Positions 1 to 6,587 of a stretch of DNA of 7,098 bases are shown in pieces. The notes below the pieces were generated by a model that searched no databases, had not been told where the DNA came from, and saw only the letters and a list, made by a program, of their open reading frames with translations. This DNA is from Planctomycetaceae bacterium (lineage in GTDB: Bacteria; Planctomycetota; Planctomycetia; Pirellulales; Pirellulaceae), in the NCBI GenBank assembly GCA_012965455.1, contig DTSG01000536.1, positions 1 through 7,098 of the forward strand, in the 5' to 3' direction. Position 1 is the first letter of the stretch; each line of letters begins with the position of its first letter. The position numbers and the translations under genes are program-made.

Positions 1-2
1 GT

Positions 3-143
3 TTTCAGGATAGAAACAGAGCGGTCGTTGATGCCGGCAAGTCCATCAAGGCCTACGAGGAACAGGCGGCTCCCAACCTGACTCAGATCGCAACTGAGGC
101 CAAAGCTTACACCGACTCTCTTAAATCATCGGGAGCAACATGA
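3..143 (+). CDS. C-terminal fragment of an unidentified protein (5' end outside window)
   Basis: This is the only open + frame at the left edge. It gives 46 residues (start FQDRNRAVVDAG, end YTDSLKSSGAT) and stops with TGA at 141-143. The tail is hydrophilic, rich in Ala, Glu and Lys, and looks helical (AYEEQAAPNLTQIATEAKAY). There is no membrane segment or recognisable motif, so I cannot name the product. Its stop overlaps the start of the sulfatase gene in an ATGA arrangement, which indicates one transcript and probable translational coupling. A role linked to sulfated-glycan use is possible from that context but nothing in the fragment itself shows it. Confidence 0.6.
   Translation, partial: FQDRNRAVVDAGKSIKAYEEQAAPNLTQIATEAKAYTDSLKSSGAT
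131..135 (+). promoter_or_regulatory. Ribosome binding site for the sulfatase gene
   Basis: GGGAG lies 4 bases before the ATG at 140 and inside the last codons of the upstream gene. The spacing is slightly short, but the competing in-frame GTG at 215 has no purine-rich sequence before it. This site plus the ATGA overlap favours the ATG at 140. Confidence 0.45.
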
Positions 144-2446
144 GACTTCGATACCACACCGACTTTCCCTGCATCGTTGTATCCTTGGTGGTTGACCTAC
201 GCGTCCGGTCCATCGTGAGCACTTTTGCCGTGGTGTGTGTGCTGTTGTTATATCGCTCCGAGTCGGTGAAAGGAGCAGAACGCCCGGCGAAGCCCAATAT
301 CATCATCATGATGGCTGACGACATGGGAATTGGAGACACAAGTGCCTATCTCGGAGTACGCCTCAGTCCCCATGCACCGCCAATTGAAAGGACGCTGCGA
401 ACTCCGAACCTCGAACGGTTTGCTCGCTCCTCGATAGTATTTACGGATGGATACGCGCCGGCATCAATGTGCAGTTCAACTCGCTATTCGCTGTTGACTG
501 GACGATTTGCTCATCGATCGTACCTGAAGAATCAAGGCTGGTTGCCTCACGGCCCCAACACTCCGATGATTCAGCGGGCGCTAACAACGATGCCTGAAAT
601 GCTGCAGGAGAACGGTTATCGTACAGCTGGCATTGGCAAGTACCACGTTGGCATGTCATTCGATGACGGTGATGGTAATCCTGCCGACGATTTTTACTTT
701 CAAGATGTGGACTTCACAAAGCCGCTGCTCGACGGTCCGACGCATCATGGTTTCGATGAATACTTTGGCGTGCCGGGAAATACTGAAGACCCGCTCGACA
801 CGGAGCCACGCGTCCTAATTCGCAACGATCGCTTCACCTTCACCGATCGCAGTCGCATGAAGCTGATCGGCATGAAGAAACGCGAAGGACGTATCCTCGC
901 CGCACCCGATTGGGACCTCCGCAACCTGGGTTCGCTTTACCTACGTGAAGCTGAGGCGTTTATCGATCGCCAGTCAGCGAAGTCTGACGAACCGTTCTTT
1001 CTGTACTACGTGCCCAACGCGAATCACTTTCAACGGCATCCAGACGGAGACTATGCAGTTCCTGATGAGATCGCTGAAACGCCGATCAAAGGGCAGAGTC
1101 GATACTCTGATAACGTGATGGCGGGTGATAGAGAGGACATGGTTCTGGAAAACGACGTCGTTTTTGGCAAGCTTTTGGAGAAGCTCAAAGCAACCGACGA
1201 TCCTCGCTGGGGCGGTCATAAGTTGATTGAAAACACGCTCGTCATCTTCACCAGCGACAACGGGCCGAACACCGGCGACAACTTGGGCCGCAATCAGGAA
1301 AGCGGCGGTCTGCGCGGCAAGAAAGCAAAACTCTGGGAAGGCGGCATTCGAGTTCCCTTCATGGTTTCATGGCCCGCAGTGCTTGAGGGCGGAAAACTGA
1401 ACCACTCGATTGTCTCGTTGACCGATCTCTATGCGACGCTGGCGCGTGTTGTCGGACACTCACTCGCACCCGAGGAAGCGCAGGACAGTCACGACGTATT
1501 CGCGTACTGGAGGGGAACTCCCGAAGTACCCGACACACGCCCGCGAGTTTTCTTCTGCCATCTGGGACCACCCTACCTCAACGACACGTTGGCAATCCGG
1601 CAGGGATCGCACAAGCTCATCGTGGACGGCGGACTGGCAATGCCCTGGGCGTCAGGGGGATCCCGCGGTGCTTCCATTCCGACGGTCTTCTATGACCTGA
1701 ATGAGAACCTTTATGAAGACGGTAACACTTCCAACGACCCCTCTAATCATGTTGTCCGTGAATTGGCAGCAACACTTCAGCAAATCCACAACCGTGGCTA
1801 CGCCCGGGAATTGAATCTACCGGCCGGTCCAGAAATGATCGTTCATCCAGGTTGGCATAACCTGCGAAACGACGTCACTGGAGAAATTGGGTTTGAATTC
1901 CAGCTTCGAATCGGGAGCGGTGAAAAGCTAGTCACTCACCTTGGCATGTTCGACGCCCCTGACAAAGACGCTTCCATCCGCGGTGCCCGATCGGTCCCGA
2001 CTGAGCTGGATCGCGACCAACCTTCCACGCAGCTGGCTCCGAATAAAAAACGCCGGATTGTTGCGAATCACGTTCTGCGACTTCTCCGCGTCGAATCAGA
2101 CGGACAGATTGAGATCGCCAACTGTCAGGCATCGCCAGACGACGCCGGAGAGTATCGCGACTCATTTCGCTACATTCGATTGAACAAGCCTGTTCGCCTT
2201 CAGCAGAACGCCACTTACGTTCTACTGATGTCGACAGCGGTTGCCGACGGAGATCGTTTTCGCGACCCGGCCAGCTTTGACGGTCTTTCACCGCTAGTCC
2301 ATCCGGACATCGTTGTGCGTCGCAGTCTGCTGGTTCGAAACGAAAATGTGCCCAGCGCTGCGGGCCTGCCAGCCTTCGAAGACTTACATCACTCCTACTC
2401 GCGTTATCGAATGCCCATTGGGCCGACGCTCCTATTCCAACGCTGA
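140..2446 (+). CDS. Exported sulfatase (arylsulfatase family) with extra C-terminal domain
   Basis: Alkaline-phosphatase-fold sulfatase of 768 residues, expected to hydrolyse sulfate esters (probably on glycans) in the periplasm or outside the cell. Residues 1-46 form a long signal sequence: a 24-residue basic n-region, a hydrophobic core near 25-37, and likely cleavage near VKG/AE. Metal ligands are seen as DD at 60-61 and DN at 373-374 (TSDNGPN). The nucleophile motif CSSTR is at 111-115, where Cys111 would be oxidised to formylglycine; the rest of the signature (SLLTGR) follows. GKYHVG at 166-171 supplies the conserved Lys and His, and WEGGIRVP at 399-406 is typical. The catalytic domain seems to end near 560. 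Residues about 566-768 form an additional, probably beta-rich domain. The motif has Ser where Pro or Ala is usual. The substrate cannot be told from sequence. An in-frame GTG at 215 is an alternative start with a more ordinary signal peptide. Confidence 0.93.
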   Translation: MRLRYHTDFPCIVVSLVVDLRVRSIVSTFAVVCVLLLYRSESVKGAERPAKPNIIIMMADDMGIGDTSAYLGVRLSPHAPPIERTLRTPNLERFARSSIVFTDGYAPASMCSSTRYSLLTGRFAHRSYLKNQGWLPHGPNTPMIQRALTTMPEMLQENGYRTAGIGKYHVGMSFDDGDGNPADDFYFQDVDFTKPLLDGPTHHGFDEYFGVPGNTEDPLDTEPRVLIRNDRFTFTDRSRMKLIGMKKREGRILAAPDWDLRNLGSLYLREAEAFIDRQSAKSDEPFFLYYVPNANHFQRHPDGDYAVPDEIAETPIKGQSRYSDNVMAGDREDMVLENDVVFGKLLEKLKATDDPRWGGHKLIENTLVIFTSDNGPNTGDNLGRNQESGGLRGKKAKLWEGGIRVPFMVSWPAVLEGGKLNHSIVSLTDLYATLARVVGHSLAPEEAQDSHDVFAYWRGTPEVPDTRPRVFFCHLGPPYLNDTLAIRQGSHKLIVDGGLAMPWASGGSRGASIPTVFYDLNENLYEDGNTSNDPSNHVVRELAATLQQIHNRGYARELNLPAGPEMIVHPGWHNLRNDVTGEIGFEFQLRIGSGEKLVTHLGMFDAPDKDASIRGARSVPTELDRDQPSTQLAPNKKRRIVANHVLRLLRVESDGQIEIANCQASPDDAGEYRDSFRYIRLNKPVRLQQNATYVLLMSTAVADGDRFRDPASFDGLSPLVHPDIVVRRSLLVRNENVPSAAGLPAFEDLHHSYSRYRMPIGPTLLFQR

Positions 2447-2449
2447 ATA

Positions 2450-2758
2450 TCAAACGGCTGAATTTGGGGGTTGCCCCGGCAAGACTCGAACTTGCGATCC
2501 GCCTGAGATGGAAACGGCCAGCCACTGTCGACCGACGCCAGATTTAAGCCATCGCTCGCGTCGTATTGCTTCCTTACGCGTAGCGAATTGTTCGAAATGT
2601 ATTAATATCCAGGGCCCTGGGTTACGAGCGGTAAAGCTCGTTGGGAAATGGCTGTTGTTGTGTTGTATCATCCGCCTCTGGAGATTGGACGTTTGTCCGG
2701 TGTAGTGCTTTCCCGTTGTTTGGCTACGCAAAACGTATACATAAAAGACGTCAGACAT
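2450..2758 (-). CDS. Small GIY-YIG nuclease with tRNA-encoded C-terminal tail
   Basis: Single-domain GIY-YIG protein of 102 residues from the ATG at 2758. FYVYVLRS is the GIY part and GKHYTGQTSNLQRR the YIG part, with the conserved Arg in NLQRR and the usual H-N after it. The late block EAIRRERWLKSGVGRQW carries the expected acidic residue and the KSGxGRxW signature of small UPF0213/YhbQ-like members. Such domains cut DNA with a bound divalent metal; a target is not predictable. After GRQW the tail contains SQVRVLPG (residues 88-95), translated from a 24-base copy of the neighbouring tRNA-Asn T-arm region, followed by QPPNSAV. An upstream in-frame ATG (2791) lies inside the terminator hairpin and is less likely; GGA nine bases before 2758 is a weak ribosome site. 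No own promoter is evident; read-through from tRNA-Asn is the simplest source of transcription. Its stop is 3 bp from the convergent sulfatase stop. Confidence 0.85.
   Translation of the reverse strand: MSDVFYVYVLRSQTTGKHYTGQTSNLQRRMIQHNNSHFPTSFTARNPGPWILIHFEQFATRKEAIRRERWLKSGVGRQWLAVSISGGSQVRVLPGQPPNSAV
2474..2497 (-). pseudogene. tRNA-Asn 3' remnant (T-arm plus acceptor strand)
   Basis: These 24 bases are identical to 2818-2841 in the intact tRNA-Asn gene, in the same orientation. They cover the last two bases of the variable loop, the full T stem and loop, and CGGGG of the acceptor 3' strand. No D-arm or anticodon arm precedes them, so this is a fragment and not a gene. It lies inside the GIY-YIG reading frame and encodes SQVRVLPG. 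With 2818-2841 it forms a direct repeat, offset 344 bp, that brackets the nuclease gene. Confidence 0.85.
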
Positions 2759-2772
2759 GTGACATATCCAAT

Positions 2773-2809
2773 AAAAAAGGCCCCCATACATAAATGTATG
2801 GGGGCCTTT
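2773..2809 (-). terminator. Rho-independent terminator of tRNA-Asn
   Basis: A perfect 15-bp stem (2776-2790 pairs with 2795-2809; AAAGGCCCCCATACA on the + strand) closes a 4-base loop. On the - strand it is followed by a run of six T residues (2778-2773, overlapping the stem base). It starts 5 bases after the tRNA-Asn 3' end, so it ends that transcript. It lies 15 bases before the GIY-YIG start codon. On the + strand only three T residues follow the stem, so it is weaker in that direction. Confidence 0.9.
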
Positions 2810-2814
2810 GGAAG

Positions 2815-2887
2815 CTCCCCCGGCAAGACTCGAACTTGCGACAAGTCGGTTAACAGCCGACTGCTCTACCAACTGAGCTACAGGGGA
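2815..2887 (-). tRNA. tRNA-Asn (GTT)
   Basis: A complete 73-base cloverleaf is on the - strand. The acceptor stem TCCCCTG pairs with CGGGGGA (one G-U pair) and the discriminator base is G. The D-arm is GCTC-AGTTGGTA-GAGC. The anticodon stem GTCGG/CCGAC has the loop CTGTTAA, giving anticodon GTT (+ strand 2852-2854). The variable loop is five bases, and the T-arm is GCAAG-TTCGAGT-CTTGC. The 3' CCA is not encoded. It is the only intact RNA gene here and sits between two partial copies of itself. It is probably expressed from the promoter at 2982-3010 as a precursor that also includes the broken 5' copy, then stopped at the hairpin just downstream. Confidence 0.97.
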
Positions 2888-2914
2888 TTGGGTTGTTTTG
2901 ACCTGAAACTATAT

Positions 2915-2967
2915 AGTCGGTTAATCCGCCAAAGGCGGAACTGCTCTACCAACTGAGCTACAGGGGA
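2915..2967 (-). pseudogene. Broken 5' half of tRNA-Asn carrying a palindrome insert
   Basis: The 29 bases 2940-2968 are identical to 2860-2888 and contain the acceptor 5' strand, the D-arm and the first bases of the anticodon stem of tRNA-Asn (2968 lies just before the tRNA 5' end). The ten bases 2915-2924 are identical to 2844-2853 (anticodon loop end and 3' stem). Between them the six bases CAGCCG of the intact gene (+ strand, 2854-2859) are replaced by a 15-base palindrome. This removes the first anticodon base and the 5' strand of the anticodon stem. No T-arm or acceptor 3' strand follows, so it cannot be a working tRNA. It lies 27 bases upstream of the intact gene and directly after the promoter. 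Confidence 0.85.
2925..2939. repeat. 15-base palindromic insert in the tRNA pseudogene
   Basis: TCCGCCAAAGGCGGA is a perfect 6-bp inverted repeat around AAA. It sits exactly between two stretches that match tRNA-Asn, replacing six tRNA bases. The form fits a small REP-like or hairpin element. Only this complete copy is seen in the window, so a repeat family cannot be shown here. Confidence 0.65.
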
Positions 2968-2981
2968 TAATTGAATTATCC

Positions 2982-3010
2982 AGTCTATTTTATCAGTATA
3001 TTTTTGGCAA
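2982..3010 (-). promoter_or_regulatory. Sigma70-like promoter for the tRNA-Asn locus
   Basis: Read on the - strand, TTGCCA (3010-3005, five of six matches to TTGACA) is followed after 17 bases by TAGACT (2987-2982, four of six matches to TATAAT). A start site near 2975 would lie a few bases before the broken tRNA half and about 90 bases before the intact tRNA. I see no comparable promoter between the two tRNA copies. Confidence 0.55.
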
Positions 3011-3102
3011 TGGGTGAATGCGGGCATTGTTATTGATTAAGAAGTTTCAATAGATTCCATGGATGCTCGCAACTCAATGAACGGGAAATAGCGTGAGTAT
3101 AG

Positions 3103-6100
3103 TTATCCGTCCACGATTTCTTCGAGATTGTCTTTTTGAGCAATGGCCACGGCGTCTTGGCCACTGAATTTCCAGAATAGACCAGGGTGAATCAAAAATT
3201 CACAGAAGGTGGATGTGATTAAGCCGCCTAAGATCACAGTAGCCACTGGGTAAAGAATCTCTCGGCCAGGTTCTTGACCACCTAACACCAAGGGGATCAA
3301 GCCGATTCCCGCAGTCAAGGCTGTCATCAACACGGGTGCAAGTCGCTCCAAACTGCCGCGCAAAATCATCTCCTTAGTAAACGATTCGCCCTCTTCCTTC
3401 ACTAGATGCACATAATGCGTGACTAGCAGAATCCCGTTGCGAACCGAGATCCCACCGAGGGAAATAAAGCCTACGAGACTGGCCACCGTTAAATCTTGTT
3501 GTGTTAAAACCAGTGCGATCACACCGCCAATAAATGCAGTCGGTAGTGCATTGAGAATCTGCAATACAATGCGTACCGATGGAAAGAGGATTAACAAGAC
3601 AATAAACATGCCCACCACGGACACTCCGGCCAAGATGAATATCAACCGTGTCGCTCGTTGTTGACTTTCAAATTGTCCACCATACTCCACAAAATATCCC
3701 GTCGGCATGACCACATGCTCGCTGATGCGTTGCTCAATTTCGGCGACTGTGCTGGCAAGATCACGATCCTGTGTATTACAACGAATCACGATTCGACGCC
3801 GAGAGTTTTCACGATTGATTGCATTGGGACCTGTGCCGGGCCCCACATCCGCTACTGCGCGTAGTTCTATCTGTCCCCGTTGATCCGGTAGGTCGATTCG
3901 TAGTCGCCCCAGATTTGCATAATCCGTGCGGTATCGTTCTTCTAAGCGAATAAATAGATCGAACCGACGCTGGCCCTCGAGCACCTGCGAAATCACTTCA
4001 CCTTGCAAGGCAGTCTGTAATATTTGTGCGACATAGGCTCTGGTAACTCCATAATAAGCAAGGTCGTCGGATCTTAGCCGAATGTGCAATTCTTCGGTTT
4101 TTTGGATCGGTTCGACTACCGGCGGCGTGACGCCCGGAACCGTTTCGATAGCCGTCCGCACCTGCTCACCAAGTTGTTTAAGCTTATCGAGATCGTCACC
4201 ATATATCTTGATCGCGATTTGTGCATAGACTCCGGATACCATGTGGCTTATCAGATGCGCCAGTGGCTGTTCGACTTCAATGTCGACACCCGGCACTTCC
4301 GCCCGCAACTCTTTGAGCAAATTACCAATCATCTCTTCGCGTTGTTGATGGGCAGCGGGATTCATGCTGAGGATGTATTCACCCATGTGGACTGGGTTTG
4401 CATGTTCATCCATTTCTGCGCGCCCCGTGCGACGAACAAAATTCAGCACTTGCCCCTCGGGGTTGGTCGCCGACTTTTGCATGGCTTGAAACTTGGCGTC
4501 AATAATAGCTGAGGTGCGATTGGACGCATCGAGTGACGACCCAGGCGGCATCGTGATGTTCACTTGGATACTGCCTTCATCAAACTGCGGTAGAAAATCG
4601 CGTCCTAATTGCATGAATTGCCATCCCGCAAACGCCACGCCAATCCAAGTTATGAATAATAATGTTCGCGGCCAAATCATGCTCAAGCGGATTAACTGTG
4701 CTGCGATTTTCTTCAGCAGCCGTAGTAAAATGCCCTCTTTTTCACGATGTGCCGCCTGAGAGTTTGGTAATAAATAGAGCGACAAAACCGGCGTTACCGT
4801 TAATGACACGAGCAGTGAAGCGAGGATTGAGACGATATAGGCGACGCCCAGTGGTGTAAACAACCGCCCTTCTACGCCGGACAGAGCGAACAGTGGTAAA
4901 AACACGAGGATGACGACTGCCGTGCCAAAGACAATAGCACTACGAATTTCCTTGCTCGCCTCATAAACAACTTGGATTGCAGATTTAGGTTGAGCCGCTG
5001 AGTTATTTTCTCTTAACCGACGGAAGATATTTTCGACGTCGACAATTGCATCATCGACCAATTCGCCCATCGCAACGGCCAAACCCCCCAGCGTCATCAC
5101 GTTAATGGATAACTCTGTGCCGGAGAGATAACCAATGAGTCTAAATACTAATATGGTAATGACCAGCGATAATGGAATGGCTGTGAGTGTGATAAAGGTA
5201 GTGCGGAAATTCAACAAGAACAGAAACAGGATAATGATGACCAACAGAGCACCCACGACCAATGCCTCACCGACATTGTAGATTCCGCGATCGATGAAGT
5301 TCTTGAGGCGAAAGAGCTCAGAGTTGATCACCATGTCTAACGGCAAAGATGCTTCAACTTCTGCGAACGCCGCTGCAACGTTGTCCGTTAATTCGCGCGT
5401 GTCCACATGCGGTTGCTTGACAATAGTAAACACCACGCCGGTGCGACCGTTGATACTGCCGTCGCCCCGTTTAAATTGTGGGCCTTCAGTCACGCGAGCA
5501 ACTTGACTTAACAATACCGTACGCCGCTCATGCACTTTGACGGGAACTTTTCGCAGGTCATCTAAGACAACACTGGCAGAGGGTCCGAGTCGACCAATAA
5601 TTCTGATGGGACGTTCAGTTTCGCCCGTAATTGCGAAACTTCCGCTGGTATTGATGTTGCTTTCATCAAGTGCTTGTTCAACGTCCTGCAGTGTCACCCC
5701 GTACTCAATTAAGGCACTGGGATCTACCAGTATTTGATATTGCTTGCGATCCGCACCCATTTGGAAGACTTCGGCAACTCCATGCACGATTTTAATTCGT
5801 GGGCGAATCACCCAGTCCGAGAGGGTGCGTAAAGCCATATTACGCTGCGTCGTTGTTTGGAACTGAACTACATGCGTGTTACCGCCGATGTCAATTGTTG
5901 CTTGGGTGGATCCGCTGTTGATGTTGGCTGTGGGTTGCTCGAGATTTGCAGTACCTGCGGCCCATTTGAAGTTATCAAAAGCGACAGACTTCCAGGTGCT
6001 CGGGTCATGACGGTCCTTAACCTGCCAGACTTTCAATTCAACGTCGCGTGTTTGTTGTTGCGCGATAACTTCAATGACATAATCGGTCTTTTCAATGACG

Positions 6101-6567
6101 GTGAGTTCACCACCATTGGGACCCGGTTGTCGATAGATCCCAGCAATGATCACTTGGCCCATAATCGAAGATGGCGGTGTCATCTGCGGGTTGATTCCCT
6201 CGGGCAGCACGTTCTCGAGAGTCGATAATCTTTCTTGAACGGTTTGCCGTGCCGCGCGAATATCAGTTTCCCAGCTGAATTCAATATAAATGACGGTTAA
6301 TCCGGCAGTTGTTTGACTACGTACATCTTGGACACCTGTGGCTCCGAGTAGCGTCAGTTCGATGGGCTGAGTGACTAGTGATTCGACCTCCTCAGCGGCA
6401 AGTCCCTCGCATTCGGTAATGATAATCACTCGGGGGCGATCGAGGTCAGGAAAGACGTCGATGGGCATTGTGGTTGCCAAGTAGGAACCGTAGATCAGCA
6501 TCACGACACTGGTTATGACAACCAGCATACGGTAGCGAAGCGAAAAACGGATGATGGCATTGAGCAC
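3103..6567 (-). CDS. Heavy-metal-efflux RND pump (CzcA/CusA-like inner-membrane subunit)
   Basis: Proton-driven RND pump of 1154 residues that would export metal ions or related cations through a tripartite complex. The start FSLRYRMLVVITSVVMLIYG is transmembrane helix 1, followed by PIDVFPDLDRPRV, typical of the heavy-metal class. Helices 2-6 fall at about 433-598, including GELVDDAIVDVENIFRRL (501-518) with the conserved acidic residues of helix 4 used for proton relay. Helix 7 is near 633-652 and helices 8-12 at about 974-1127, giving the usual twelve. Two large periplasmic loops form the porter and docking domains. The first loop carries about 70 more residues (near 146-243) than I expect for CusA or CzcA. 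The start is GTG, with GAGAG ten bases upstream at 6578-6582. It lies 20 bp after the adaptor gene, hence one operon. Metal specificity cannot be read with confidence. I see no clear terminator after its stop. Confidence 0.93.
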   Translation of the reverse strand: MLNAIIRFSLRYRMLVVITSVVMLIYGSYLATTMPIDVFPDLDRPRVIIITECEGLAAEEVESLVTQPIELTLLGATGVQDVRSQTTAGLTVIYIEFSWETDIRAARQTVQERLSTLENVLPEGINPQMTPPSSIMGQVIIAGIYRQPGPNGGELTVIEKTDYVIEVIAQQQTRDVELKVWQVKDRHDPSTWKSVAFDNFKWAAGTANLEQPTANINSGSTQATIDIGGNTHVVQFQTTTQRNMALRTLSDWVIRPRIKIVHGVAEVFQMGADRKQYQILVDPSALIEYGVTLQDVEQALDESNINTSGSFAITGETERPIRIIGRLGPSASVVLDDLRKVPVKVHERRTVLLSQVARVTEGPQFKRGDGSINGRTGVVFTIVKQPHVDTRELTDNVAAAFAEVEASLPLDMVINSELFRLKNFIDRGIYNVGEALVVGALLVIIILFLFLLNFRTTFITLTAIPLSLVITILVFRLIGYLSGTELSINVMTLGGLAVAMGELVDDAIVDVENIFRRLRENNSAAQPKSAIQVVYEASKEIRSAIVFGTAVVILVFLPLFALSGVEGRLFTPLGVAYIVSILASLLVSLTVTPVLSLYLLPNSQAAHREKEGILLRLLKKIAAQLIRLSMIWPRTLLFITWIGVAFAGWQFMQLGRDFLPQFDEGSIQVNITMPPGSSLDASNRTSAIIDAKFQAMQKSATNPEGQVLNFVRRTGRAEMDEHANPVHMGEYILSMNPAAHQQREEMIGNLLKELRAEVPGVDIEVEQPLAHLISHMVSGVYAQIAIKIYGDDLDKLKQLGEQVRTAIETVPGVTPPVVEPIQKTEELHIRLRSDDLAYYGVTRAYVAQILQTALQGEVISQVLEGQRRFDLFIRLEERYRTDYANLGRLRIDLPDQRGQIELRAVADVGPGTGPNAINRENSRRRIVIRCNTQDRDLASTVAEIEQRISEHVVMPTGYFVEYGGQFESQQRATRLIFILAGVSVVGMFIVLLILFPSVRIVLQILNALPTAFIGGVIALVLTQQDLTVASLVGFISLGGISVRNGILLVTHYVHLVKEEGESFTKEMILRGSLERLAPVLMTALTAGIGLIPLVLGGQEPGREILYPVATVILGGLITSTFCEFLIHPGLFWKFSGQDAVAIAQKDNLEEIVDG

Positions 6568-6587
6568 GTTTAAAGTTCTCTCTGCGG

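Noticed and set aside
215..217. GTG as the true sulfatase start
   Set aside because: It gives a neater signal peptide but has no ribosome binding site, while the ATG at 140 has GGGAG and an ATGA overlap; kept only as an alternative.
2466..2477. GGGG-TTG-CCCC mini-hairpin as a terminator for the convergent genes
   Set aside because: The stem is only four or five pairs with a three-base loop and no T-run on either side.
1932..2525. 197-codon open frame on the - strand opposite the sulfatase 3' end
   Set aside because: The composition is Arg/Ser-rich with no recognisable motif, and the sulfatase frame explains the region.
2474..2560. A second complete tRNA gene ending at 2474
   Set aside because: No D-arm or anticodon arm can be folded upstream of the T-arm, and the sequence there encodes the conserved end of the GIY-YIG domain.
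2313..2956. Two + strand reading frames across the tRNA region, each with a PGKTRTCD-like stretch
   Set aside because: The stretch is the antisense of tRNA T-arm sequence; the frames run over a tRNA gene and the opposite-strand nuclease gene and show no family motif.
3017..3102. Possible terminator of the efflux operon (short repeats near 3017-3028 and CTCGC/GCGTGAG at 3066-3096)
   Set aside because: The stems are too short or interrupted, and no T-run follows on the - strand.
4084..4512. Open + frames opposite the RND gene (for example 142 codons here)
   Set aside because: They are antisense shadows of a clearly conserved pump gene with no motif of their own.
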